64,000 nucleotides of DNA from Callipepla californica brunnescens. Lineage: Eukaryota > Chordata > Aves > Galliformes > Odontophoridae. The stretch's first letter is position 1. The number at the start of each line of letters is the position of its first letter. The stretch lies in contig JALIRH010000001.1 in NCBI GenBank assembly GCA_023055505.1, positions 93,650,530 to 93,714,529 on the forward strand. The letters are read 5' to 3'. Positions 22,849-36,569 of the stretch are shown here, in pieces. The notes beneath the pieces are model-generated. The model was not told where the DNA came from, ran no database searches, and worked only from the letters and a program-made list of their open reading frames with translations. Both the position numbers and the translations under genes were made by a program.

Positions 22849-25800
22849 CCTAAATATTCTTATAAATGTAGAACACTTCCCATATCTTATCCTTTTAAAA
22901 ATTATTATTTTTAAGGGATGAAATCTTAATATAATATATTGACGTCATCAGTGTTTTGTAGTTGTCTTTTTCTTTATTTTAGCCTTCTGCATTTATTAAT
23001 TGAGTAACTGAAGTTGAGACTTACAAATCTGAAAACATAAATTGGTTTTCACATGTTGAGTTTACCTTAAAATTCAAAGCATAAGGACATGATCAAAAAG
23101 TAGTCATGAAAACAATATGAATATAAATAATACAGGTTTTCTGTGTTTACAAAGTCACTTTCATTATCAAATCTTGTCTTGTAAGAATTGTGTTAACTGT
23201 GGCAAATATATTCAGAATACTTTAATAAATTGGTGGAGTAGATTAGTTACTTTTATTTTTTATTTAATTTACTATACTAGCTATGAAATATAATAAATGC
23301 TCAATCCTACAGAACTAATCAGTGAAATATTGAATTTGATCTAAAATGACATTTCAGGCAATGTAATTGCTTCTTGCTTGTAATAACTCAGTTTGTGAAG
23401 GTGAAGACCGGAATGTGGAAAAGCAAGGCGACTGAGAGCACAGCTGTTTTTTCTTTTTGTTTATTTGCATTCTTGTGTGTTTTTCTTCTGAAAATTCCTT
23501 GCTACAGTGGCAGTGTATCTTTGCTAAGGTTCAATGTATCACTAGTGCTGTCATAAAGCTTTCAATCAGAATGATGCGTAGCAGAAACCTTCAGGCTTAT
23601 CCAGACAAAGTCCTAGTATAACTTCCTGTCTAGAAAGATTTATAACTGACTTTTTTCCCATAGTAAGTAACATGCATAATGATATCAATGTCAAACCCTA
23701 GTTCTCTCCAAAAGAAAATATACAGAATACATGCTGGTTGCCAGAACTATGTGGGACGTTATTTACTGACTATCATTTACAAGCAATAAATGATATACAA
23801 TGCTATACCTCCCCTGCCCTCGTGCAGAATTATAACATTAATGTCTTACAATATCTATCCCGTAAGTTCCATCTACAGTATACATGGAGTTTCCTTTTCA
23901 GTATGAGTTTAAAGAAGCCCTGCCAAAACCATACTATGAACAACTCGAAAAATTCTAGTGCTATGCAGCTAGTCTAAAGTTCTTATCTTTACTGGCATGC
24001 CCAGCAGTTTCCAGTTGTTAATGGGCCCAAGTGAAGCACACAACTCCCTAACAGCCTTTGTGCAAAATTTCCTTTCCATGTAAGTGTGAAATGGTAGAGC
24101 AGTATGACTGAGCCTTACTGTGACATAAAAGGAGCAGAAGTAGTTCTCATTTCTAAATTGTAGATATATCTCTTTTCACTGCTTACTATAGATATATACT
24201 ATACCACAATTATGATATGAGATTTGGTAACCAAAGAAGGTAGCACAGAAGTACTCCAATGTTTGGTTTCAGATAAGGTTAATGAATCATCACTACCACC
24301 TTATCTGATTTTTTTGGAATATTTTCTTCTTGTTTAATGCATGTGTATATACCTTTTGAGAATAGGTGGGCTATGGTACTCTTTCTTCTACAGATACCTT
24401 GAAGTTTTCAATTAAATAAAAAATTAATCATTAAAACATTGATATTACATTTAACACTTCTTATTTTTATTACGGTACTTTTCCCTTAGACTGCAACTCT
24501 CAGAAAGAAAAATGGAGATCTCAAAACGCTGAGCAGAAAGGCCAATGCTGGTTAAAATATGTAGTTGACATTTATCTCTCTTGTTACTGAAGCTATATAG
24601 GTAGAAGTACTTAACTATTTTGCAAATGAACATAGTACCTGCAAGGTATATTTTACTGCAGCTTATACAGTTTCTGTGTCACACAGACACACTTAAGAAC
24701 AATTTATAGTCAATCAGATAAAAGCATAATTTGCTGAATAAAAAAAAACAACAACAACTTTGTATTTGCTGAATAAAGAGAAACAGATCAAGAAGAAAGG
24801 GGACAAAATATTTTGTTTTTTTTTCCTGTATTGAGAGTCACGTTCTTCCAGAATTTTTGTAACAGCCTCCATAATACATTTTTATTAAATTTATATATAT
24901 AATTCAAAATTGTACACAACGATAATAATGAAATATAAAATTGACATTTTTAGAAAAGTATTATGGATTATTTCTGTCTGATACAAGCGAGTGTTTCTTT
25001 TTTGGTTGTGGTATAGATCATTATAGAACAGAAAGTTTATATTCATGAAGTTTATCAGTGCCTTTTGCTTTAAAGAACAATAACACAAACTAGTCTCTGC
25101 AGAAAACAATTATAGAATTCAGTGCTTAGACACTGAAAGGAAAAAGAGGACAGTAAGAAGTAAAACTAATTTGGACTTGGGAAAAGCTTACTGGAATAAG
25201 AGATCAACTGCTGTAGGACAAATGAAACAGTAGAATAGGTTAAGATGAGGTGTTTGAGAGGATGATACTATTTCTTGAGATATCATGTAACCTAGAGAGG
25301 GTGAACTCCCTGTGAGCCCAGGAAAAAAATATGGTTGTCCCATTAAAATAATCTCTTTGGATTCAACTCAGCATTTCTGACACTCAAAGCATTTATGAAG
25401 TTATCAATTGCAGTAAAATGAAAACTATTTGGAAAGGTAAGGGTGGAAACAAGTAACTACTCTCATCTGTGGTGCAAAACAGTGCTGTGGTTACACAGCA
25501 AGGAGGAGCACTGACGTCAGAGGAAAATTCCTGTCCTTTCATTAACTAATTTGTAAGACCTGGAGTATATTGCAACATTCTTTGAAATGAGTTGAGTGCT
25601 TATACTAATTCAACTAGAAACGTGCTCCTGAAAAAGAAAGATAGATTACAGCCACAAGGATCGTTAAAAGCCTGATTTAAAAATCTGTAATGGATTTAAG
25701 CATTTAATTATTTGCTTATTTATTTTATCCCCTCAGCCTGCTCTTTTGCTTAGCATTTGATATATGCTTCTTAATATACAAAAGAGGAGGTTGCTCACTC

Positions 25801-26410
25801 ATCCAAACTTCATAGAGGAGACAAGAAAAACAGAAATCATTCAGAGCACTGAAGACTGATCAAACCTGAATTATCTTCCATCATTGGAAAGATCTTTTGT
25901 CAGAGCTGCACTTCTAGTTTGGTTCAGGAAAGCTGAGGAAAAGTCAGATGGTGCCATAGTGTTTGAAACAATAAAGGGAATAGAGAACAACGGAAAGAAC
26001 TGAAAATCATTTTGAATGCTCACTTTTTAAATAAAGTTATAAATGTTTCTCTCTGATCTATGACTTCATGGGCTTCTAGAACAAGGGAGAACAACAAATT
26101 CAGATCACTTTTAAATGCTTGTAAAACTGTGCCAGATTCCTGTATGTGGAAGAGGTATGTTGACTGACCTTTAGAAAAGCAAAGCAAAGGAAAAAAAAGT
26201 TGTATATTTGCTGTCCTTGACATATTCCAAGTCCCCAGTGTTATAGTTGAGTGAACTCTTGCTAACATGAGAATACACCAATTCATTACAATTTTTTCTA
26301 TTATCGAAATAGTTCATGTTTCAATAACTGACATAAAACCAAGCATTATATTTTTGTGGGAATGAAAAAAGTTGAAGACAAAACACTTTATTCAATACAT
26401 TTTCTTCATT

Positions 26411-26447
<37 letters not shown>

Positions 26448-26978
26448 ATTTTTTTTATAGTGGTTGTTTCATTCTACATTCCTTCTCACTATTGACAGAA
26501 AGCATTATTTTGTTATGTAATGAGATTTAGAAAACAACACAAAACAAAATCTCTCTGCAAATTATCTTTGAAGAGATGGTAGTAGTACAGTTTCTAGACA
26601 AGGAAAGGAAAAAAAAATATGGCATATTTTAGTCAGAGACTCCTACTTTTGAGGTAATAGCTTCACTCTGTGATATTCCAAAGACATTTTCTCACAGTAC
26701 TTACTTATTGAGAAGTCTTTCTGTATTTCTTTCCAAATGAAAGAGAGAATTTTTCTTATCCTCGCAAAACTACAACTCCTGAGAACATTGCATTATTGAT
26801 GAACAGGTTGCGGACCTGCACCAAAACCTCGCCCACGTCTTCAGAATGATTTCAAAGCAATACCTCCTTTGAATCTAGCACTCTTTCAGTCCTACCAGTT
26901 CTCAATGAGAAAATAACGTTGGCATTTGAAAAATATGTGTGGTTTTAATATAATAGACAAGACACAATGGGTACATAA
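22849..26978. other. 4.1 kb unique AT-rich DNA
   Basis: No gene or clear interspersed repeat. A TA run lies at 26413-26442, and a direct repeat of TTTGCTGAATAAA near 24730-24777. Open frames up to 88 codons have no motif. Confidence 0.5.
26413..26442. repeat. (TA)n microsatellite
   Basis: A pure TA run of about 15 units. Confidence 0.95.
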
Positions 26979-27176
26979 AGGAACACACAACACTTTGTCT
27001 AAACATCAGGAAGCACTTCTTTTTTGTGTTACAGAGCACAGGAATATGTTGCAGAATCTCCAACTTCAAGATGTTCTTGAACAACTTGCTCTAAGTGTCT
27101 CTAATTAAGAAGGAGCAGGACCAGACAACCTCCAGGGGACTCTTCCAACCTTAACCATTCTGAATTTCTGTGATAA
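26979..27176 (+). repeat. CR1 LINE 3' end
   Basis: Carries the CR1 3' UTR order: AAACATCAGGAAGCACTTCT, then ACAGAGCACAGGAATATGTT, then AACCTCCAGGGGACTCTTCC, ending with the tail words CATTCTGAATTTCTGTGA. 5'-truncated, non-coding. A 60-codon frame within it is accidental. Confidence 0.88.
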
Positions 27177-29908
27177 GCTGCCCAAGAAAAGGAAAATATC
27201 TATGAGACTATCTGCAGTGACTTTTGTTTATTCAGAAAAAAAAATAAAATAAAAAAGGAGCCAATCAATGTTACTTTTTTATGCAGAAGCTTTCTAAGAT
27301 AATGTCTTGTGTGTAGAGTTGTCTCATGCAACTGCGAGGCATCCCCTCCAATTTTCAGTAATTTCTTAATGTTAGGAAAGTTTCCACAGGTTTTTTACAT
27401 CGAATAAACATGCACTGCAAGTTGCTTAGCAAGAAGACAGAGTAGCCACCATTTTAAAATAATTGAACTGTCTGTCACTGTAATAAAAAAAAAAAAAAAA
27501 TCTCCGAAACTTTATTAATCTATCCTAGATAGAATAATGAGAAAGCAAAAAAAAAGAAAAAAAAAGAAAAATGAGGCTTGCTATTTTCAGCAGCAAGTTC
27601 CTAACCAAGGACACCTTGTATCTATTTTAAATTTATAACATCAGAGTCAATATTTTTTTCGCAAGGCTAATTGTCTTTCTCTAGGTGGATGTTTTAAGGG
27701 AACTAACCAGACAAAATATACATCTCCTTTGGAAGCTACTAAATGATATACTTGAATTGTGACATATGAGAAAAAATTTATGATTAAGTATTAATTTGTA
27801 TTTTTTATCTCACTTTTTAAATTATCATACTCTTCCATCTAATATTTCCATATGCAAGATCGTGCATAAAGTAATAAGGTTATTATTATTATTTCAAAAA
27901 AAGAATTGAAAGATGGAGCAAATTACAGCATTACATGTCTAGCATAGTAAAAGTCACATATAGACTGAAGCTGATTATGTTAAAGACTCAAATCATGTAG
28001 ATGCAAATTTGCACATTAAGAGAAATTTTGTCTTAACAGTAACATAAGATAATCTGTCTATATAATCATCTGAAATTAAAAATGTATAGATTTCTATCTA
28101 TAAAGGAAACACCCAATTTATGCACATTTCCTTTAAAGACTGCTACAAATATGAGAGTTAAGAGAGCAGGAAATTAATTCATTGTGTAATTACTAACTTG
28201 TCACATTCATCTTCACATGTGGAGATCAATTGATTTCTTATCTGGATTGCTGTTTTTTGTACTTCATTGAGCACACTGTCTGAGTGAAACATATTAAGCT
28301 ATACCAAGCATTTAGCAAGACTGACAGAAAACACTATCAATATATAAACACTACCAATGGAAAAAATATTTTAATACATCATCTAAAAGGTCCTATTCTC
28401 TATCTCCACCTACTGGGTGATGCTTGACAGCTAACAGATGCTGACATTTTTTCTATTTTTTTTTCTAATTCTTCCTGAGTGCATCAGCTGTTTTCAAGGA
28501 AAGCTAAATCCCATTTCAGAAAAGGACACAAAGATCTTTCTCTTGAAAATAATACTTGGAGGAAAAACTCATTAGCCAAATCATATTTGTTTAGATATAG
28601 CATTTTCATAAACCCCTGAAGTTGTAGAAAGCAGAATTCAGTGTCCTAATTACGAGAGTATTTATTAAAAGAAATCTCATTGGCTTAGAGAATTAGAATT
28701 TCTTGTATACTTCCATTTTTATTGGTGAAGCCCCCTATGAGTCAAAATTTTTGCAACTGTAAGGTTGTATCTGTATTAGAAGTAAGTGTAACTCAGCAAT
28801 TAGACCAGTGAAACAGCTGGTGCTGAGAATCCAGCATGCTATCACATGCATTTTACCATGTTTTACCTTGACTAGATGTAAGTTCTGTGTACTGAAACCA
28901 AATAAGAAGTTGAAATTCCTTTTCTATTAAACATCACCTCTGGTAAAGTTTAATCTGAAAGTTGTCTGGGCCTGGAGACCACTCCACAGTGTTCACCTTG
29001 ACATATTAAGTGAGGACATTTGAACAAATTACTTAAAATGAGAGAACATTCTGATCTGAAACAAAATGCTGATGTCAGTGGACAGTGCAGCCTTGCTGAC
29101 AACACTACCTGCGCAAGTCTGAGCAGCTAACAAAATATCCTTTGCCTTATGACATTTAAAATTTGTTCATGTTTCCAAAGGAGCCAAATCACGTCAGCAT
29201 TCTTGCAGTCCATGTAACATAAACTGACAGCATCACATTCAGCATAAAATGCAGCAGTCACAGCCACAGTCACTTAATATCATTGCCATAAAAACTGGAG
29301 CTCCGCATTCACTAGCATTTTGGACGCAAAGTGGAAAACCTCTATTACATGTCCTCCTAACTTTCAGAGTGTAAGCTTTCTGTTTGCCAAGAACCTGATT
29401 GGTTGACTGAGGTAGCTGTTTGGATGAAGAAGGGGACACATTCTGGTTACTTCAGGATCTCCTGTTGAGATTCTGCAATTTTGCAGAAACAAAACTCAGA
29501 TTTATAGGGCAAAACTCATAGAATTAGAAAGGACTGCTGTATTAAAAGTGAGGAAAAAGATCAAAGTTGGGGATTCTCATGTCTGTTTGAAGTATTTGGT
29601 ACTTAAGAGCTATTGAATAAACTACTTATAGTGTGTGAACACAAACAGAAAATCAGCTTTTTTGCTGTTACTGGAAAATCTTTTGCTTGCAGACTTTGTC
29701 TCTGTCGTAATCCAGTGATCATTCAGTTCAAGTGGTACATTTATAAAGTGAGAAAATGTAATAATATATCTCAATCTTTGCATGCAAATTCCTCTAGAGT
29801 GGCTTTTCTCTTTGAAAGAATTTAAAACATTTTTCAGTCACCAAAAGCTAAGTAATTGAATCCAGAACTCAGAGAGGCTTGTATAATTACGAGTCTATCA
29901 TCTATCTA
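27177..29908. other. 2.7 kb unique AT-rich DNA
   Basis: No gene or known repeat recognised. A runs lie at about 27483-27500 and 27547-27570. Confidence 0.5.
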
Positions 29909-30088
29909 GGTCACTCCAAAAGTAACGCTTCCTGTTTTTCCTTGGAGATTACGATGGATACAAAAAGCACAATAGCACAATTTCATGGAGAAAATTCTTA
30001 CCTACAAAATGCTATTTTTCAATATAGTTTTCACCATTAGCTATGCATTTTCACCAGTGATGAACAAGAGCCTGAATATAGGGTCCAG
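29909..30088 (-). mobile_element. Mariner-like element, terminal fragment
   Basis: Starts GGTCACTCCAAAAGTAACGC, then ATACAAAAAGCACAATAGCA, then TACAAAATGCTATTTTTCAA and CATTAGCTATGCATTTTCAC. The same block order as at 12258 and 53131. About 180 bp remain. Confidence 0.8.
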
Positions 30089-30192
30089 TCTGTATAATAA
30101 GTTTAATCGCTAAATTAGATTATTTACAAACTTTTTAAAAGGAGTTGAACTACTTTTATACAAAGAAAAATTATCCATATGTATTGAGTTTA

Positions 30193-30830
30193 CACAGCAA
30201 AGGAGGAGCAGTACCTCTGCATGTTTTGAATACTTCCAGTAAAAGAGACTCCACAACCTCTATGGGCAGCTTGTTTCAGCACTCTGGCATCCTCAAAGTA
30301 AAGATGATTTTCTTCAAGTCAGTGTGGAAATTACTGTGTTACAGTTTCTGCTCAGTGCCCCTTGTCCTGTTGCTGGGCACTATAGAAAACAGCCTGGGCT
30401 CATTCAACTGGCAAACATGCTATTCAATATTTATAAGCATTGATTAGACTTCAGCTCAATATTCTCCAGGCTAAACAGTTACAGGTCTCTAAGCCTTTCC
30501 TCACACAGGAGAGACTTCAGATTTTGCCATTCACTTTACTGAATCCGGTTTCATTTAGCATATATTAACATATATTAATACATATGTTTCTAATTATCTT
30601 TTTAATGTCTGATTTTTATGATCTTATTCATGTTCATAATATTTTGATTTTACTCTCTCCAGTAGTCTGCCTTTCTTGAACTGGGGAGCCCAGATTTAGA
30701 CACAGTATTCCAGATGTAGCCTCATCAGGGCAGAGAAGAGGGGGAGGATAACATCTCTTGACTTGCTGGCCATGCATTTTTTAATGTATCCCAGAAAACC
30801 ATTGGCTTTCCTGGCCACAAAGGTACAATG
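30193..30830 (-). repeat. CR1 LINE, interrupted fragment
   Basis: Minus-strand CR1: GAGACTCCACAACCTCTATG, TTCTCCAGGCTAAACAGTTA, TTGAACTGGGGAGCCCAGAT and CATTGGCTTTCCTGGCCACA. About 110 bp of AT-rich non-CR1 sequence (about 30545-30655) splits it. No intact reading frame in the sense direction. Confidence 0.85.
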
Positions 30831-30859
30831 CTCTTATACGTGTTGGTGGGACCATGCGT

Positions 30860-31410
30860 TTAATTAGTGCTGTGCTCATTGTCTGCCTAAGCAAGGCTAC
30901 GAGAGCAAAAGACAGACTAAGAGAGAATGAATGTCTTCAGGGGAGCATACCATCAGAAAAGCCCATTCAGGAATGAACTTCAGACCATATCTGAAACCAG
31001 TGACCCACATAGTCAGATCCATGCTGAAAAAGGCCTTTCTTGAAGGTCTGTACCATGTGGTACGGACCTATGTTGAAGTAGTTCAGTTTTATAAGGAGGA
31101 TCCCCGCAGTGGGATTGAGAAAGAGGGTGAAGATGAAGGAGCTGCAGAGATGAAGTATTATAGACTGACTGCTAGCCCCATTCACTGGAGCTGCTTGCAG
31201 GGTGGAGGTAGAAGAAGTTGGATCAGGGGAAAATGGCTTTAGTTTGTTTTCAGATTATCACTGCTCTATCCAATTAGTAATAGGCATCAGATTACATTAA
31301 TCTTTCTCAAGCCAAGTCTGTTTGGCCCATGGCAGTAATTTGTGAGTTATCTCTTACCTCAACTCATGAAGAATTTGCATCATTTTTTCCTTTTTAGACA
31401 TAGAATGGAA
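30860..31410 (+). mobile_element. Family-B ERV-L-type LTR (sense orientation)
   Basis: GC-richer part with GATGAAGGAGCTGCAGAGAT and GGAGGTAGAAGAAGTTGGAT, followed by CAAGCCAAGTCTGTTTGGCC and TTTGTGAGTTATCTCTTACC. The last blocks are the reverse complement of blocks in the minus-strand copies at 1690 and 14074. The start is approximate. The 103-codon frame at 30931-31242 lies in it and looks like LTR sequence, not a gene. Confidence 0.5.
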
Positions 31411-34400
31411 ACTTAAAGCATATGTGATTTTTCACCTAATTGCAAAATAAATTAATCAAAAACAAAAGAACACAAGAAAAGCAAAAATAAAAACTTTCTC
31501 TAGATCGAATTTCTCTTTTCTCAAAAACTAGTGAGTAGATTAATTTTGTTTGCTCAATTAACTGGTTCCTTTGATTTTTAAAGATTAATGAATAATGAAA
31601 ACACAGTCAGATAGTTAAAAAAACAAGCACACAAACTCTATTTAAAAACTCTCCTATATATGTTGGTCATGCTCTTTCTTTTATCATTTCCCTCTCTATT
31701 CATTTCCATATTTAGTTTTTATAAATCTTTATTATCAGTTCTTTGGGAAGTCTACATTTACATATGATCTCTCTTTTTTTTTTTTTTTTGTCTCAGGAAT
31801 TACTTCCATGTATATATATAAAATCATTTTATCTTTTGCCAGATGCAAGCAAACTTTTAGTAAGACAATTTAACTGCTTTAGCATCTAGGTGAGTTAAAC
31901 ACCTGCAAAATGTAAAGGAGAATGTCAAAAACAGATTTTAAAATATCACAGTGTGTCTCCATTAGTAAATGATATGGTAAAAGAAGTTAGGAAATATATT
32001 AAATTATTCATAAGTCAACAGGAAAAGAATTTCAAAACTGATGAAAATCATTGTCATAACTTGACAAAAACAAACAGTAATAACTAAATGTTTTTCCTCC
32101 ACATAGATACTAAAACCTTTAAAACTAGCCTAACTTGAATACAACTTCACAATGTTTTGCAATTATGTTCACTACAATTTATCTTTACTCACAGTCAAGT
32201 TCTTCATACTTAAAAGAACAATAGTAGTTCAAGGTCAAGTTTAAAAACTATAATTCCAAATTCTATCAACTGCATGTATTTAAGCAATGCAGCATCTTTT
32301 AAAAAAGTGAAACTGATTGATTATTTTTATTTATTGCAATCGCCTGATATCTGAAATACTTGTCAGGACTGTTTGGGGAATTTTCTCTGAAAAATCTCTG
32401 GAGTACAATAGAAAAAACCATGAAATCATTTTCAGAAGTTTAGGAGTAGAGGAAAAAATCTGTATTTAAAATGAATTATATGCCATTTTAAAGGTGCATG
32501 CAAGACAGTTTGATATTTGCCATCTCCATTAATTCAAAATATGAAAGATTAATAGACAGTTTTCCATTTTACTGTTTCTTTTTTTTTTTTTTTTTTGTCA
32601 ATTATGTCACTTTCCTATAGGAAAATGATTGACTTTATGATATGTATTCAGGTTGAATTTCAAGATTTTCTGCAGAATTAATTAAATATATGGCATTTAG
32701 TTTATTTATGCACAAGAAATTATATCTATAAATTCATTTAATTTAAATTTTAGAATTTATTCAAAGAATCTACTTTCTAAATTATAGTAAGGCTCTTTAT
32801 TGACTGGCTTTACAAATTCCTAGGAATAATAGCAAGCGTCATCTTTCTTACTCTATTCCCTTTTTAACTGTCACCACAATTTATCAAGATGGTATATTGT
32901 CAGAATTTAATTAAGCTTCTCAACAATGCCATCTGATGGGGTTCAAATAAAGTTATTTATAGCTTACATCTGCCAAAGACAAAAACTGTATTTGGCAATC
33001 TCCTTCACAGAAAATGCAAAACAAATAAAATTAGTTCAGTCAAATTCACTATTTTGATAGTACAAAATACTGTACTAAAATATACTGAAATCTTTATTTC
33101 TTAGATCATCTAAAACATAGCTAGTTGTACAATAACTTGTGCTGAGGTGCTATTTTTCTGTTACTATTCCTTCAGGATGAACATTCATCGTATCCTTTAC
33201 CCTTCTCTGTATTCAGATATAGTGGCTTCATGGCATTTATATGACTGTAGCACAGAGACATTTTAGAAAACATTTTGATGCAGATAGCATAACTTCACAG
33301 GTCTTCCTAAGGTTGAAGACTTAGAAAAATTGCCACAACTTCTGTTTGAGTTTCTCAAGACCTCCCTTTTGCAGTACATAATTAACACTTTCAAAGCTGA
33401 GCAAGCATTTACCCCTATTCAATATAATTCTCTTGTACTGTTTTGAAGATCGTGTACTTCAGACAATCCTAGATATCTTCTTATCATACACTAACAGATA
33501 TCCTTAGACTGAAGTTATTTAAGTATTACTTCTTGGGGCTAAGAAATTGATTTTATACTAATAAATATTTTTGTGCAACTCCTACTTTTCTGTATTATAT
33601 ATTATTATAATGCTATAGATGTACAATGTGGGACACAGAGAAGACATGTCTTAAGTTCTACAAAGAGATTCAAATACACATGAAAGCAGTTTGAGTTACA
33701 GTTTCCAGGAGACAAACAAGGTGTTACAAAAATTTGCAAACCCAGATTTATATTACATTTTGTATACCTCTTGCACTGATTTCAGAACAGAATGGGACAA
33801 AATCAGGAATGCTTGTAAAAGCTAATGATGATAAAAATAAAAAAATAAATAAAAAAAAAGAAGAAACAAACTGTACATTAAGTAAACCAGCAGTAGGTTA
33901 CAGCTGGTTCTCATCCAATACTTCTGTAGTAGTATTTGACACTTCCAATTTCCATGAAAGTGACAGAAAAGGATATGATGTAATTAGAATTGCTCTGCTG
34001 TCATTATTTGGAAGGAGAAAATATGTGTGCATGAAACAAACATGAAGAGGTGTGCCAGATTACAAACTTTGGAAATGCACAGAAGGAATGCAGGGCAGAC
34101 AGTTAGGAGAAAGAACAATCTGAAAGTTGTCTTTCATTGTAAAAGCAACAGCAATAACAACAACATAGCATGTTGTTAGATTACAGAAATCAGGGTGCTG
34201 AAAAGCTGTCTAGGACATTAAAAATCCTCACTGTCAAAATATTGAGAAGATGTTAAAACTTACAGATAAAATGAATGCTGACACCTTTTGGGAATGACTG
34301 GATTCCTCCAGGGAAGGTCTTCTAAAACATACAAAATTGACAGCAACTGCCTAAGAACTATAGATCAAACATTTTACAGAACACAGTTTAATTTGGATAT

Positions 34401-35576
34401 AATAAAGAGCTGTAGCAATGGTGAGAATCCTGTCTTCACCAGTGCACGATTTCTTTTGCTGACAGCAATTGGGAAGAAAGTAAAATTCACGCTTGAAGTA
34501 CAGAATCAGTACAAGCATATTTAAAATACAGTGCTCATTTCACCTTCCATTGCAACAGATCTGCAGTACTCTGAGAGTTACAGTAGAATTCTAACTTGAC
34601 TAGACTTTCAAATGTATGTCTAAAAATTTTTGTTATTCATTTTGTTATATAACCTCAAAGGACCAGAAGTGCACTGTTAAAATGTAGAGGAAACTCAGAG
34701 GAGAAGACAAAGAAGATGACTTGCCCTTTGCATTGTTTGAAAGTTCATCGTTTGTTTGATGCCAGCCTGGCAACTAAGGTTGTTTTTTTTTTTTTTCTAG
34801 TTTCTTCTGTTTCCTAGGAATTCTTTCTTTCTGACACTTCTACCATTATTTTCAACAATATTGAAATCTTTCTTGTACTTAATCCTCAGGAAATTTCTTA
34901 TCTGTTACCTAAATTTTCCATTTCAAAGTAGAATAATACATATATTGTCAGAAAAACTAAACACAATAGATTACAAAAATTACTGTCTACTGTACAATAG
35001 AATATTTTCCTTTTTACCCCAAAAAGTTACACCATACTGAGAAGCTCAGCAATGTGGTCTAGCAAACAGAATCTCTGCAATTAGCTTAGCAGCTATTTGT
35101 TGTTTACAGAGAGGCTTCTGCATCTGTTTGCATTTTCCTGATCAAGACTGAACTGTATCTTCAACCCCTTTCTGCATGGTGCGCAATTGTGGAGTGATTA
35201 TATTGTTGTTGCTAGAAATTGCAACAACCATGACCAACATAAAGAGATTTGGTGATAAACTTGACAGAGCAGAGGGCCTGAAGGCATTACTTGAGATATA
35301 ACATTACTGCCAACACAGCACTAATTCACCAGAGAATACAGGCATGCATGGAACTAAGTAGAGTGACACAGAAAGTGGGTATCTTTTCCCAGCTTGTTAT
35401 GAAAGGCTTCAAATTAGTCTTGCTGAGGGAAGTTAAGCAAAGGTACAGAGAGTATTGAGGGGATGTGCTAGGAAAGCCTCCTCTGAGAAAGTAATGTGAC
35501 TGTATGCAATGGGAATATACCATGATTAATAGGCAGGAGGAATTTAGAAGTCCACATGTGCTCTCAAAGCTCTGAG
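31411..35576. other. 4.2 kb unique AT-rich DNA
   Basis: No gene or clear repeat. T runs lie at about 31771-31790, 32579-32597 and 34781-34797. A 103-codon frame at 33734-34045 is lysine-rich through A-rich sequence and is not convincing. Confidence 0.5.
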
Positions 35577-35581
35577 CCCAC

Positions 35582-36117
35582 TGTTAACAGCTCATGGGGT
35601 TCGTTTGGCCTGGTTTTGTGACTAATGAGGAGGGAGGACATACAGGCCCATGCCGTGGCAAAGGGGAAGGAGAAAAAGGGAGAGCATAGGGAGATAGACC
35701 CAAAACCAAAACAGCAGCAATGATCTGAGAAGGAAAGCTCATTTACTAAATAAGATATCAGAATATAAAATAACACAATATAGTCCCATATAATTGGAAT
35801 TGAGGTTTATAGACCAAATAAAATGAGAGTGTTCAAAACTGAAGTCCTTATTCTATAGCTGAAGGCAAGATGGCCAGGGAGTCACTACAGATGAGGAGCA
35901 AAAAGGTCTTAGGACCTGTGTGCAGTTTTATCTTTCCCTCTGAGTGGAAAATGGGAACACAAAGTCCTCTGGGGTATGTAGTTCTTCTTTTCTTCTGAGA
36001 ACCAGGTACCCAGAATTTGGACAGTCCATGGAACTAGAGCGTGAACTCTTTAACTCCCAGTGCCTTACCTGATGTTGTGATGTGGAGTGCCAATAAAAAT
36101 ATCGTAAAACCATGACA
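35582..36117 (-). mobile_element. Family-A solo LTR with perfect duplication
   Basis: Minus-strand LTR of 536 bp whose ends on the + strand read TGTTAACA and CCATGACA. It is flanked by CCCAC at 35577-35581 and 36118-36122, a perfect 5-bp target-site duplication. It shares all blocks with the other family-A copies, including the reverse complements of the AGTAAA block and of the TATA-like box. No internal sequence, so it is a solo LTR. Confidence 0.92.
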
Positions 36118-36122
36118 CCCAC

Positions 36123-36569
36123 TGAGATTAAAGGAATGATAGAATAGTTTGCATGACTAGAGAGATCTGATGTATCTAGATTTTTCAGATAGGCTAGGTC
36201 AGGGAAGAGAAGAGCAACATTTGCATTTGAACACAGGAGAGACTCAAATATACAGAGCTCTGGTTAGGTATGGCTGATTAATTAACAGAGAGCTTATTAG
36301 GTGACAGCAAGAAGGGAGGTGAAAAGAGTGATCATGGACAAGCGGTTGTTACTTAATGCCTGATCAAGAAAGGAATAAGCCATTTGGTAAAAGAACACAA
36401 GACTGATCTTGGTTGGAAGACATTAATCATTTCAATATTTTCCAATGGACATTGTAGTGAACTACAAACAATGTAAAAGATTTTTTGAAAACATGGGAAA
36501 ATAACTGAATAGAGAACAGCCCTGCAGGGAAACTTGATATATATACAAATTATCAAGAATATGTCCTTT
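36123..36569. other. Spacer, nothing recognised
   Basis: About 450 bp without a recognisable gene or repeat. Confidence 0.5.

Noticed and set aside
30931..31242. 103-codon + strand frame in GC-richer DNA
   Set aside because: The sequence matches family-B LTR blocks; no initiation context, splicing or domain supports a gene.
33734..34045. 103-codon lysine-rich frame
   Set aside because: The lysines come from an A-rich low-complexity stretch; nothing else supports a gene.
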